From contig JAENYF010000012.1 of assembly GCA_016841905.1 (NCBI GenBank), positions 1 to 63,202 of the forward strand: 63,202 nucleotides of DNA. Direction: 5' to 3'. Both the position numbers and the translations under genes were made by a program. The stretch is from Desulfoscipio geothermicus (GTDB lineage: Bacteria; Bacillota; Desulfotomaculia; Desulfotomaculales; Desulfallaceae). Below are positions 55,004 to 63,202 of this stretch, piece after piece; within the stretch, counting starts at the first letter, position 1; every line of letters begins with the position of its first letter. The notes under the pieces are model-generated. The model searched no databases. It was not told the origin of the DNA and was given only the letters and a program-made list of their open reading frames with translations.

Positions 55004-56460
55004 TCATCGACCTCCGCTGCACGGCATATCGCGTTAATTACCGCCCGGGCTTTATTGCCGGATTCCTCATACTCGTTTTCCGGGATACTATCGGCCACAA
55101 TACCGCCACCCGCCTGCACATACACTTGATTACCCTTCTTTACCGCCATACGAATAGCAATGCAGGTATCCATATTCCCGGTAAAGTCGAGATAACCCAG
55201 TGCGCCGCCATATATCCCCCGCGGCTGCTCTTCCAGCTCATCGATAATTTCACAGGCCCTGATCTTTGGCGCACCGGACAGGGTGCCGGCCGGCAGCAGC
55301 GCCTCAAGGGCGCTGAACCCGTCACAACCGTGCAGGATGTTACTTTCCACCTGGGAACAAATATGCATGATAGTGGAATAGCGATGGATAGACTTATAAT
55401 TGGTGACTTCAACCGAGGAGTACTGCGAAATTTTACCCAGGTCGTTCCTGCCGAGATCAACCAGCATGTTGTGCTCGGCCAGTTCCTTTTCATCAGCCAG
55501 CAGCTCGGCCTCCAGGCGCCGGTCCTCCGCGTCGGTCTTGCCTCGCGGCCGGGACCCGGCCACCGGGAAAGTAGTCAGCCGCCCGTTTTGTAAACGTACC
55601 AGTGTTTCCGGAGAGGTGCTGATAATCTCATCCCCATCCAGATTCATATAGACCATGTAGGGCGAAGGATTGGTGGTTCTCAACACCCGGTAGGCATTAA
55701 GCAAGATGCCCTGGTAAGGAGCAACGAACTGCCTTGAGATTACGGCCTGAAAGATGTCTCCCTCCCGGATATATTCCTTGGTCCGCTCGACCATTCGACA
55801 GTATTCTTCCTTGCTCACATTGCAGGTAAAGCTGACATTTTGCTCACTCTTTAGCCCGGGCAGCCTCCGGGTATCCCTGATCAGGCCGGTAAGGGCTTCC
55901 AGCTCCGCGGTGGCCTTGCCGTAGTTTTCCAGCACCCGGTCGGTTTTCATATTCACCACAATACAGATTTTTTGCTTGAGATGGTCATAGGCAATAACTT
56001 TGTCAAAGAGCATTACATCAAAATCATTAAAGTCGCCTCGCTTAATGGCCAATTTCGGCTCTGCGTAACCAATCATGGCGTAACCCCAGTAGCCGACAAA
56101 TCCCCCGGTAAAGGGCGGCATATCAGGCAGGCAGGGAGCTTTGTAATCCTGCTGAATCTTCCGCAACACATCGTAAGGACGGCTAGTTTGAAGCCGGCAA
56201 ACCTTACCGTTCTGTTCGATGGTAACTTTATGATCCTTACCGTACACGCGCAGCACCGGGTCAAAGCCCAGGAAAGAATAACGGCCCCACTTTTCCCCGC
56301 CCTCGATACTCTCCAGCAGGAAATAACGCCGGCTGATGTCGGAAAACTTTCTCAGCAGTGCAATGGGCGTAATCACATCGGCATAGATTTCCCGGCAGAT
56401 TGGTATAATGCTGTAATCCTTCGCCAGTGCCGGAATGTTATCACTATCAGGTCTAATCAT
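55000..56460 (-). CDS. trpE: Anthranilate synthase component I
   Basis: 486 residues. FQAVISRQF, TSPETLVRLQNGRLTTFPVA, GSRPRG, HNMLVDLGRNDLGKI, LLPAGTLSGAPKIRA and QAGGGIVADSIPENEYEE are the chorismate-binding signatures. The N-terminal LLESIEGGEKWGRYSFLG region holds the tryptophan feedback site of the family. ATG with GAGG eight bases upstream. It has its own T-box (56505-56769) although it lies inside the operon, 24 bases after trpA. Confidence 0.95.
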   Translation of the reverse strand: MIRPDSDNIPALAKDYSIIPICREIYADVITPIALLRKFSDISRRYFLLESIEGGEKWGRYSFLGFDPVLRVYGKDHKVTIEQNGKVCRLQTSRPYDVLRKIQQDYKAPCLPDMPPFTGGFVGYWGYAMIGYAEPKLAIKRGDFNDFDVMLFDKVIAYDHLKQKICIVVNMKTDRVLENYGKATAELEALTGLIRDTRRLPGLKSEQNVSFTCNVSKEEYCRMVERTKEYIREGDIFQAVISRQFVAPYQGILLNAYRVLRTTNPSPYMVYMNLDGDEIISTSPETLVRLQNGRLTTFPVAGSRPRGKTDAEDRRLEAELLADEKELAEHNMLVDLGRNDLGKISQYSSVEVTNYKSIHRYSTIMHICSQVESNILHGCDGFSALEALLPAGTLSGAPKIRACEIIDELEEQPRGIYGGALGYLDFTGNMDTCIAIRMAVKKGNQVYVQAGGGIVADSIPENEYEESGNKARAVINAICRAAEVDD

Positions 56461-56504
56461 CTACTCAACCTCATTTCACCTGCGCTTAGCCGCTTTTATA
56501 GCAT

Positions 56505-56769
56505 TAAAAAAAGCTTTTGTCCCTGTAAAGGGACAAAAGCTTTAACTTCTGCGGTACCACCCAAATTGACGATATAAATCGCCCGCTCATTTTGCATACT
56601 AATCATATGCACCCCACTGGTAACGGACAGGGTTTCCGTCGACGTCTACTCCTCACCGGTTTCGAGCCGCCCTCGCAAGTCCATTCAGTATGTTCCGGTA
56701 CACCGCTTTCCCAGCAACAGCGGCTCTCTGGGCTACCTTCCCCTACCTACTTTTCTTGCTCATCGGTTT
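56505..56769 (-). promoter_or_regulatory. Tryptophan T-box riboswitch before trpE
   Basis: Leftward leader with the T-box core GGGTGGTACCGC (about 56551-56562), a terminator (56510-56543) of a 15-pair stem followed by a U-run, and a Stem I with a UGG specifier in GAATGGAC (codon 56681-56683). Uncharged tRNA-Trp should pair with UGG and the T-box and allow read-through into trpE. It is nearly identical to the copy before trpB and starts just after the trpA stop. Confidence 0.93.
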
Positions 56770-56792
56770 AACTATTGATATTCAATTTTATG

Positions 56793-57563
56793 TTATTCAA
56801 TCGCGTTTTTCATGCTGCGCACATATTCCACAACATGAGGCACACAGTCCGCGCCGTATTGGCCGATAATTTTTACGATGGCGCTGCCCACAATCACGCC
56901 GTCAGCCAGCCGGGCCATTTGCCTGGCTTGTTCCGGTGTCGAAATGCCGAACCCAATGGCGCAGGGGATATCTTTAACCTCTTTAACTAACTTTATCATC
57001 TGCTCCACGTCGTTGCTGAGTTCCCGGCGCACTCCGGTGACCCCCAGCGACGATACGCAATAAATAAAGCCTTGCGCCTCACTAGCGATCTTGCGTATGC
57101 GCCGGTTTGAAGTAGGGGCAATCATGGAGATTAAGTCAACTTCGTATGTTGAGCAAAACGGCAATAGTTCCTGTTTTTCTTCAAAGGGCACATCCGGCAC
57201 TATCACCGCGTACACGCCAACTTCCCGGCAGTTTTTCATGAACCGCTCGGTGCCATAAGTAAAGATGGGATTTACATAGGTCATAAAAGCAATGGGCACC
57301 TGGCAGCACTGTCGGATGCGCGCTACCATGGCAAATATTTTATCCGTCGTCGTGCCTGCAGCTAAAGCACGGTTATCTGCCTCCTGGATCACCGGCCCTT
57401 CGGCTATTGGGTCAGAAAAAGGGATCCCCAGCTCAATTAAATCCGCGCCGACCTCCGCCATTTGATACACCAGCTGTTCCGTTACCTCAAGCTCCGGGTC
57501 GCCTGCAGTGATAAAAGGAATAAACGCCTTGCCGTTTGCAAATACCTGTGGTAATTTATTCAT
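56793..57563 (-). CDS. trpA: Tryptophan synthase alpha chain
   Basis: 256 residues. [14 protein letters not shown], then the catalytic residues E44 ([11 protein letters not shown]) and D51, and [17 protein letters not shown] with the phosphate site [11 protein letters not shown]. It releases indole from indole-glycerol phosphate to TrpB. It overlaps trpB by eight bases. Confidence 0.95.
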   Translation of the reverse strand: MNKLPQVFANGKAFIPFITAGDPELEVTEQLVYQMAEVGADLIELGIPFSDPIAEGPVIQEADNRALAAGTTTDKIFAMVARIRQCCQVPIAFMTYVNPIFTYGTERFMKNCREVGVYAVIVPDVPFEEKQELLPFCSTYEVDLISMIAPTSNRRIRKIASEAQGFIYCVSSLGVTGVRRELSNDVEQMIKLVKEVKDIPCAIGFGISTPEQARQMARLADGVIVGSAIVKIIGQYGADCVPHVVEYVRSMKNAIE

Positions 57564-58740
57564 CGATTTGTTCCCCCCTGTAACGCGCTATGGCTGCCAC
57601 ATCCTTATCGCCCCGGCCGGAAAGGTTAACTACCAGGATTTGGTCTTTACCCATCGTAGGGGCAAGCTTCCTGGCATAAGCCACCGCGTGAGCACTTTCA
57701 ACAGCCGGGATAATTCCTTCCGTCCGCGAGAGGTATTCAAAGGCCTCTACCGCCTCGTCGTCAGTAACCGGCACATATTCCGCCCGGCCTGTATCGTAAA
57801 GATGAGCGTGCTCGGGCCCTATCCCAGGGTAATCAAGTCCCGCTGAAATGGAATACACCGGTGCGATTTGACCGTACTGGTCCTGGCAGAAATAGGACTT
57901 CATGCCGTGAAAGATGCCCGCCGTACCGGTGGCTATAGTGGCCGCCGTCTCGGCGGTATCAACGCCGCGCCCGGCAGCTTCACAGCCTATTAAACGAACC
58001 CCCGGCTCTTCGATAAAATTATAAAAAATTCCCATCGCATTGCTGCCACCGCCCACGCAGGCCAGCAAAGCATCAGGCAGCCGGCCTTCTTTTTGCAGCA
58101 CCTGCTGCTTGACTTCCCGACCAATCACGCTTTGGAAATCGCGCACTATAGTGGGAAAGGGATGTGGCCCCATCACTGAGCCCAGTACATAATGAGTATC
58201 TGCAACGCGATTTGTCCATTCACGCATGGTTTCGTTGACTGCATCTTTAAGCGTCTGGGTACCGCTAATCACCGCATGTACCTGCGCCCCCAAAAGCTCC
58301 ATCCGGTATACATTGAGCCTTTGCCGGTCGGTGTCCTCCTTGCCCATGAATATCTCGCAGTCCAGCCCCATGAGAGCGGCGGCTGTGGCTGTGGCCACCC
58401 CGTGCTGTCCCGCGCCTGTCTCCGCAATTACGCGGGTCTTGCCCATGCGCTTAGCCAGCAGCACCTGACCGAGCACATTGTTGATTTTATGCGAGCCGGT
58501 ATGATTGAGATCCTCCCGTTTGAGATAAATTTTAGCGCCCTTTAAATCTCCGGTCATCTTTTCGGCAAAGTAAAGCAAAGAGGGGCGACCGGCGTAATTA
58601 TTCAGCAGTTCTGTCAGCTCATCTTGAAAACCAGGGTCGTTCTTATAATGATAATAAGCGTCCTCCAGCTCAAGCACTGCGTTCATTAGCGTTTCGGGGA
58701 TATACTGTCCCCCGTGGTTGCCAAAGTGCCCGTTGGACAT
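57556..58740 (-). CDS. trpB: Tryptophan synthase beta chain
   Basis: 394 residues from the ATG at 58740, which has AAAGGAAG upstream; the open frame to 58896 runs through the T-box terminator and is not credible. PLP lysine K85 in [35 protein letters not shown]. It makes tryptophan from indole and serine. It is the first gene of the operon, unusually ahead of trpEGDCF. Confidence 0.96.
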   Translation of the reverse strand: MSNGHFGNHGGQYIPETLMNAVLELEDAYYHYKNDPGFQDELTELLNNYAGRPSLLYFAEKMTGDLKGAKIYLKREDLNHTGSHKINNVLGQVLLAKRMGKTRVIAETGAGQHGVATATAAALMGLDCEIFMGKEDTDRQRLNVYRMELLGAQVHAVISGTQTLKDAVNETMREWTNRVADTHYVLGSVMGPHPFPTIVRDFQSVIGREVKQQVLQKEGRLPDALLACVGGGSNAMGIFYNFIEEPGVRLIGCEAAGRGVDTAETAATIATGTAGIFHGMKSYFCQDQYGQIAPVYSISAGLDYPGIGPEHAHLYDTGRAEYVPVTDDEAVEAFEYLSRTEGIIPAVESAHAVAYARKLAPTMGKDQILVVNLSGRGDKDVAAIARYRGEQIDE

Positions 58741-58786
58741 GTCTGCCACTTCCTTTCCGGTTACTGATGCTATTTGCGCGATAAAA

Positions 58787-59053
58787 ATAAAAAAGCTTTT
58801 GTCCCTGCATAAAGGGACAAAAGCTTTAAGCTTCTGCGGTACCACCCAAATTGACGATAAAAATCGCCCACTTATTTTGCATACCATCATATGCACCCCA
58901 CTGATAACGGACAGGGTTCCCGTCGACGTCTACTCCCTACCGGTTTCGAGTCGCCCTCGCAGGTCCATTCAGAATCATCTCTGTAACCGCATTCCCACCA
59001 GCCAGCGGCTCTCTGAGTACAGCCAATCATTCCTACTTCTCTTGCTCATCGGT
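58787..59053 (-). promoter_or_regulatory. Tryptophan T-box riboswitch before trpB
   Basis: Same layout as the trpE copy: Stem I from about 59053 with a UGG specifier in GAATGGAC (codon 58965-58967), T-box core GGGTGGTACCGC (58836-58847), and a terminator (58793-58826) whose stem differs from the other copy mainly in the loop. It lies between the trp promoter and the trpB start. Confidence 0.94.
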
Positions 59054-59076
59054 TTATAACTGATAATGATAAAATG

Positions 59077-59105
59077 ATTTTAGCACCGGCTATTACTTCT
59101 GTCAA
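59077..59105 (-). promoter_or_regulatory. Promoter of the trp operon
   Basis: Minus strand TTGACA (59100-59105) and TAAAAT (59077-59082) with a 17-base spacer, 24 bases before the T-box begins. Confidence 0.8.
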
Positions 59106-59316
59106 CCTGTATTTGATTCATTATCCAACCCCTAAGTATCATAGCATAATTGTGCACGTCACAAAACTTACACATCAATTCAGCCTTGTAAAATGATAAA
59201 ATGGGCTCCAGGCTTATTATAAAGCATTGCTATAAAAAAGAGACGGCGCCGTTGAATATATTGCCGCTGTGACTTCACAAGGCAAATGAATATACGGTGC
59301 GTCCCATTTCAGCGCT

Positions 59317-59539
59317 TCATCCCTTTGATTTAAGTGCATAAAAAACCAGAGTAAAGATATTTTTGCCTTCATCCCGTTTATTATGGACTTCATCTATTTC
59401 CCGGTGGGCAATATCCGCATTATATGACCTGTTTTGGGTGCAGCCCCGCTTTTTCCACAAAATCAAAGACATATTCGCTAATCTCCGGAATCAGTTCCAC
59501 TTTTGCCGGGAAAACTTTTTTATCTCTTACTTCTTGCAT
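59317..59539 (-). pseudogene. Remnant of an RsbW-like anti-sigma kinase
   Basis: The ATG at 59539 (AAAGGAATGG upstream) opens a 39-residue frame, VFPAKVELIPEISEYVFDFV ... HPKQVI, then stops at 59420. Another frame continues ADIAHREI and DEVHNKRDEGKNIFTLVF to 59317. In intact HATPase_c-type anti-sigma factors those pieces are separated by the ATP-binding core, missing here. So the gene appears to have lost at least two internal segments. It lies downstream of an equally broken STAS gene. Confidence 0.6.
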
Positions 59540-59576
59540 TTGTATTCATTCCATTCCTTTATCTTTAATTTGCAGG

Positions 59577-59604
59577 AAAAGGGACAGGGGTTTATCCCCG
59601 TCCC
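59577..59604 (-). terminator. Hairpin between the two broken genes
   Basis: Stem GGGACGGGG/CCCCTGTCCC (59581-59604, one unpaired base) followed leftward by TTTT. Confidence 0.65.
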
Positions 59605-59634
59605 TCTGCCTCAGTCCCTGCTGCACTTTGCATG

Positions 59635-59775
59635 TCAATTGATTTTTATAATTCCAGAAAATCCCGTGATGTCAAATACACGCAGCCCTGCACTGCTGAT
59701 GTATTCCAGTGCGACAAAATCGAAAACGAGATTGACCGATCCCCCTTTAATAGGTAGTATTTTTGAAACGTCCCC
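59635..59775 (-). pseudogene. Remnant of a STAS-domain anti-anti-sigma factor
   Basis: The minus strand reads VNLVFDFVALEYISSAGLRV joined directly to FDITGFSGIIKIN and a stop. In STAS proteins (RsbV/SpoIIAA type) about 25 residues normally lie between those motifs, including a helix and a strand, and about 30 N-terminal residues are also missing. No start codon is evident. Together with the RsbW-like remnant it is the relic of a partner-switching module. Confidence 0.6.
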
Positions 59776-59781
59776 GTGTCT

Positions 59782-62532
59782 TTATCGTGTCTTAGCTCGA
59801 TAATTCGAAATTTGCTTATAGATTTCCATTATCAATAACAGTGGCAAGGCCAATGCAAAGACCTCCAGCCATTCAAAAATAGTTATCGGTTCTATCCTAA
59901 GAATGGTCTGCATAAAAGGCAAATGCATGCTCAGGATATGAATCCCCTGAGCAACCAATACACCCGCAACTAAAATGTAATTCCGGCTTATCGGCACCCT
60001 AAAGGCTGAGACAAATTCCGACCGGCAATTAAACACATGGACATTCTGCAACAATACCATCTGTAACAGGATGATGTTACGTGCATGGGTTTCATCCATC
60101 ATTTGTACTTCCACCAGGAAATACCAAAACACAAAGGTAATCGCGCCCATTGTCAATCCGGAAATCACCGTTTGATTTATCATCTGGGGGTTGAATATCT
60201 TTTCGTTGGTTTTCCTTGGTTTTCTTTTCATGGCACCTGGCTCTCCACCTTCAAAAGCAAGGGCAACATCCTGGATGCCGTTGGTTACCAGGTTGAGCCA
60301 AAGAAGCTGCACCGCAAGCAAGGGTAAAGGCAGTCCGGCAAATATGGAAGCGACAAAAAGCGCAACTTCGGCGGCACCAGTTGAAATAAGCAAATAGATT
60401 ACTTTTCGTACATTATCGTAGGCAAATCGCCCTTCTTCCACTCCCGACACAATGGAAGAAAAATTGTCATCAGTCACAATCATAGAACTGATTTCTTTCG
60501 CCACATCCGTACCGGATCCCATGGCAACACCGATATTGGCCCGGCGCAAGGCCGGAGCATCATTAACCCCGTCACCTGTAACAGCCACGAATTCTCCCTG
60601 ATTGATCAGCACTTCTACTATCTCCAGTTTCTGCGTAGGGGAAACTCTGGCAAATACATGAGTAGAAGAAGCCAGTTTGATAAATTCCGGGCTATTGGAA
60701 TTGCCTGCCTCGCTTAAATCTTGACCGGTTACCACCAACTCATTATCGCCGGCAATGCCCAATTCTCTTGCTATAGCCTGGGCAGTTTTCGGATGGTCTC
60801 CTGTGATCATGATGACCTTAATCCCAGCATCCTTACACGTATTAACGGAATCGAGCACTTCCGGCCGTAAGGGATCAATGAAGCCTACCAAACCGCAGAA
60901 AACCATTTGGGGCAGATCCTCATCCCGATAAACATCTTTTTTCTCGAATCCCGGATACTTAGCTTCTGCCACCGCCAATACCCTGTAGCCTTGAGCCGCC
61001 ATCTCTTCTGCCTGGTTCTCAATTTTTAACTTGTCGATGTCAACAATTCCGTTTTTCCCCTGCATTTGGCTGCAAAAATTCAGTATTGTCTCTACTGCAC
61101 CTTTTGCCGCCATAAATGTGATAGCTTCTTTCTGATAAAAGACAGCGGAAAATTTTCGTTCCGATTCATAGGGGATCATCCCTAAAATATTGGTTTCTTT
61201 TCGCACTTCTTCCGGATTGATCCCCATCTTATAGCCCATAGCCAAAAAGGCTACATCCATGGCATCACCATAATGGACCCACTCTCCCATTTCCTGGGTG
61301 AGTGACCCTTCATTAGCCAGCATCGCCAGAATGGATAATTCCTTTAAACGACTCCTTTCTGCATCAGAAATCTCTCCCTGGTTAACAGGGGAAAATTCCC
61401 CTTCCCCGTTATATCCTTGCCCGGAAATCTGATACCCCTGCCCATCTGCAAGATAAACCAGACGTGCTGTTTGTTGATTCACGGTAAGAGTTCCCGTTTT
61501 ATCGCTGGCAATTACCGTACAGCTGCCCAGACTTTCCACAGCAGGAAGCTTCCGCACAATCACATTTCTTCTTGACATCCTGGATACAGCAATGGAAAGA
61601 GCCACCGTAAGGGCAACAGGCAACCCTTCCGGGATAGCGGAAACCGCGAGAGCCACAACAAAGAAAAAGATAGATGCTGCATCTAGACCCTGAATTCTTA
61701 ATGCTACTGCCAAAAAAGCACTAATTAACAAAACCAGAATACTGATTTGTCTTGTAAATCTCTCCATTCTCATGACTAGAGGAGGCTTGGCGCTTTCCGA
61801 CTCATTTACATGCTCCGCAATTTGCCCTACTTCTGTTTCCAGTCCCGTAGCTACTACAATCCCCATTCCTCGACCTGCTGTAACTGTTGCACCGGCAAAA
61901 GCCATATTTTCTCTCTCGCTCACCCCGATGTTTTCAGGTAGCAGACCGATTCCTTTTGTTGCTGCAATAGACTCTCCCGTCAAAAAACTTTCGTCGGAAG
62001 AAAGATTATTAGCCTCCAGGAGACGAATATCTGCAGGAACCTTGTATCCTGATTCCAATAAAACAATATCTCCGGGTACAAGCTCTTCCGAAGGAAGCTC
62101 AAATTCCTTGCTTCCCCGCCTTACTCTTGCCTTAATCTTAAGGAGATTCTGCAAGCTTGCCGCACTCTTTTCCGCATTATACTCCTGATACGCTCCCAAA
62201 CAGCTGTTCAGAGCAATTACAATCATGATAAATATGGCATCCGTCATTTCACCAATAGCCAATGATGCTACCGCTGCAGCTATAAGAATAAAAATCAAAG
62301 GATTTTTTATCTGATGAAACAATACTTCCCATATAGTAGTCAATTTCTTAGCCGGCAGGGCGTTTGGTCCATAGATTGCTTGACGATCGGTTGCTTCTTT
62401 TGGATCAAGCCCTGCTTTGCTGCTCAACAAAGCTTCAATAACAACGTTTTCTTCAAGTGAATGCCAACTTCTGCTATGTATATACATCCTTTCATTTTGT
62501 GACATATCTTTCTTTTGACTGTTTTCCTGCAT
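59782..62532 (-). CDS. P-type cation-transporting ATPase (Ca2+-type, P2A)
   Basis: 916 residues from the ATG at 62532, which has GGAGGGGG a few bases upstream; the frame extends to 62706 without a site. N-terminal cation ATPase domain (SLEENVVIEALLSSKAGLDP), actuator loop FLTGESIAATKG, ion-site helix AVSAIPEGLPVALTVALSIA, phosphorylation motif ASDKTGTLTVNQ, hinge VAVTGDGVNDAPALRRANIG, and six C-terminal helices. PEGLP with C-terminal helices of this type suggests Ca2+ or Mn2+ export. A BlaI/CopY-like remnant lies upstream. Confidence 0.93.
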   Translation of the reverse strand: MQENSQKKDMSQNERMYIHSRSWHSLEENVVIEALLSSKAGLDPKEATDRQAIYGPNALPAKKLTTIWEVLFHQIKNPLIFILIAAAVASLAIGEMTDAIFIMIVIALNSCLGAYQEYNAEKSAASLQNLLKIKARVRRGSKEFELPSEELVPGDIVLLESGYKVPADIRLLEANNLSSDESFLTGESIAATKGIGLLPENIGVSERENMAFAGATVTAGRGMGIVVATGLETEVGQIAEHVNESESAKPPLVMRMERFTRQISILVLLISAFLAVALRIQGLDAASIFFFVVALAVSAIPEGLPVALTVALSIAVSRMSRRNVIVRKLPAVESLGSCTVIASDKTGTLTVNQQTARLVYLADGQGYQISGQGYNGEGEFSPVNQGEISDAERSRLKELSILAMLANEGSLTQEMGEWVHYGDAMDVAFLAMGYKMGINPEEVRKETNILGMIPYESERKFSAVFYQKEAITFMAAKGAVETILNFCSQMQGKNGIVDIDKLKIENQAEEMAAQGYRVLAVAEAKYPGFEKKDVYRDEDLPQMVFCGLVGFIDPLRPEVLDSVNTCKDAGIKVIMITGDHPKTAQAIARELGIAGDNELVVTGQDLSEAGNSNSPEFIKLASSTHVFARVSPTQKLEIVEVLINQGEFVAVTGDGVNDAPALRRANIGVAMGSGTDVAKEISSMIVTDDNFSSIVSGVEEGRFAYDNVRKVIYLLISTGAAEVALFVASIFAGLPLPLLAVQLLWLNLVTNGIQDVALAFEGGEPGAMKRKPRKTNEKIFNPQMINQTVISGLTMGAITFVFWYFLVEVQMMDETHARNIILLQMVLLQNVHVFNCRSEFVSAFRVPISRNYILVAGVLVAQGIHILSMHLPFMQTILRIEPITIFEWLEVFALALPLLLIMEIYKQISNYRAKTR

Positions 62533-62967
62533 TTTCCCCCTCCTTTGCTTTTGAAGAAATTTAATGTATGTTAACATATTTTGGCTCATAACTCCAATTT
62601 GGATGCAATAATAGCATTCTCTAGGTTTAAACCATGTGGTAAAAGGAATAAGACTACAAAAAAAAGATTTGTTACCAATTAAGCAAACGGATATCTCATA
62701 TGGCACAACAACGCCTTAGCTAGAAATATAAGAGGTGCCCTCTAAAGCAACGACTTAAACTGTTTGGGGAATCGTAAAGAGGTACCCGGTGTATACATGT
62801 ATCATCTTTATTACTTACCTTGCAGGGATTGCTTTTTCGATTTTGTTGACAGTGCTGCATTTAAAAAAAAACTAAAGAAACCTGTTAAGGTACCGCATGA
62901 AATACATAGAGTACTTCCAAGGCATTTTTCCTTAATAAATTCAGGCACCTCGACCCCGCTCTCGTCA
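62533..62967. other. Upstream region of the P-type ATPase, no intact gene seen
   Basis: About 435 AT-rich bases. Leftward frames here (for example 62811-63029) carry on from the BlaI-like remnant in a shifted frame and show no family pattern. No clear promoter was identified. Confidence 0.35.
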
Positions 62968-63117
62968 TCACACATAGTAATGGACGATTTTTCCCTCGGA
63001 TAAAACCTTTTCCTCAAGAAAGTTGGCAATAGTCTGTTGATAAATGTTTTTATGGTTTTGGGCGACCAGTCCTTTTTTTCTGAAAGAGAGGCAATTATTT
63101 CTTCAGCTGTTAATGAG
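62968..63117 (-). pseudogene. Remnant of a BlaI/CopY-family repressor
   Basis: The minus strand reads LTAEEIIASLSEKKDWSPKT and IKTFINRLL, the recognition helix region of BlaI/MecI/CopY winged-helix repressors, and then, after a one-base shift, ANFLEEKVLSEGKIVHYYV to a stop at 62968, like the C-terminal dimerisation helix. The N-terminal ~20 residues and the middle of the protein are absent and no start codon is seen behind the GGGAGG at about 63125. It probably once controlled the downstream ATPase or a neighbouring gene. Confidence 0.5.
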
Positions 63118-63202
63118 TTTTTCCTCCCTTAACTAACTTTGATTATCTTTAATTACCTTCGTTTTTCTTAGTATTTCACTTTTTATTCGGACAGCCTATC
63201 TC

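Noticed and set aside
58741-58896. N-terminal extension of trpB by about 52 codons
   Set aside because: It runs through the T-box terminator hairpin and core; the ATG at 58740 has a ribosome site and matches the family start.
59363-59803. Rightward open frame of 146 codons
   Set aside because: Antisense to the STAS and RsbW-like remnants, whose motifs read on the minus strand.
62533-62706. Longer P-type ATPase N-terminus
   Set aside because: Extra residues look non-family and the ATG at 62532 has a perfect GGAGGGGG.
1-63202. CRISPR array, prophage or rRNA operon
   Set aside because: No regular direct-repeat series, phage gene block or rRNA sequence was seen.

Overview
The window looks like a chromosomal segment of an anaerobic, spore-former-type Firmicute, most likely of the Desulfotomaculum/Pelotomaculum/Moorella kind (Peptococcaceae sensu lato). 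Support comes from tandem tryptophan T-boxes, strong GGAGG ribosome sites with frequent TTG/GTG starts, a CtsR-type heat-shock operator, orphan multi-PAS sporulation-type kinases, a stand-alone small sulfite reductase, and an anaerobe oxygen-defence cluster (flavodiiron protein, desulfoferrodoxin, rubrerythrin, flavin reductase-rubredoxin fusion). Species assignment is inference; no rRNA is present. One tRNA (Glu, CTC) was found; no CRISPR array, prophage or complete insertion sequence was seen.

Layout. 1-2255: a PAS-rich histidine kinase cut by the window edge. 2505-9841: small unknown genes, an HD-type protein, the S1-domain protein CvfB, a metallo-beta-lactamase-fold hydrolase, an in-frame fusion of the methionine ABC ATPase MetN to the binding protein MetQ, and a RidA protein. 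10175-20376: an exopolysaccharide locus, mostly one leftward operon (two ligase/polymerase-like proteins, priming sugar-phosphate transferase, flippase, glycosyltransferases). 20627-23589: an AT-rich rightward trio (GT39-type transferase, GtrB, GtrA). 23635-28594: an Xre regulator, an RfbH-type sugar dehydratase with an added N-terminal domain, a small siroheme sulfite reductase and a second kinase related to the first. 29101-33770: 4-alpha-glucanotransferase and a GH57 protein (glycogen/maltodextrin). 33876-42594: an Asp23-family protein, a small Cys-rich protein, the dnaK-dnaJ-cbpM-clpB operon, a universal stress protein and a TPR protein. 42831-46479: the oxygen-defence cluster. 46670-50868: miscellaneous genes, including two that share a nearly identical promoter-proximal operator. 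50964-59053: the tryptophan operon trpBA-trpEGDCF-aroF with two T-boxes. 59317-63117: a P-type cation ATPase flanked by gene remnants.

The points that stand out are the MetN::MetQ fusion, several remnants that look like internally deleted genes (STAS, RsbW-like, BlaI/CopY-like), two near-duplicate T-boxes with the second placed inside the trp operon between trpA and trpE, a CtsR-like box instead of CIRCE at dnaK, and a 23-bp operator shared by a small conserved unknown gene and a degenerate GIY-YIG gene.
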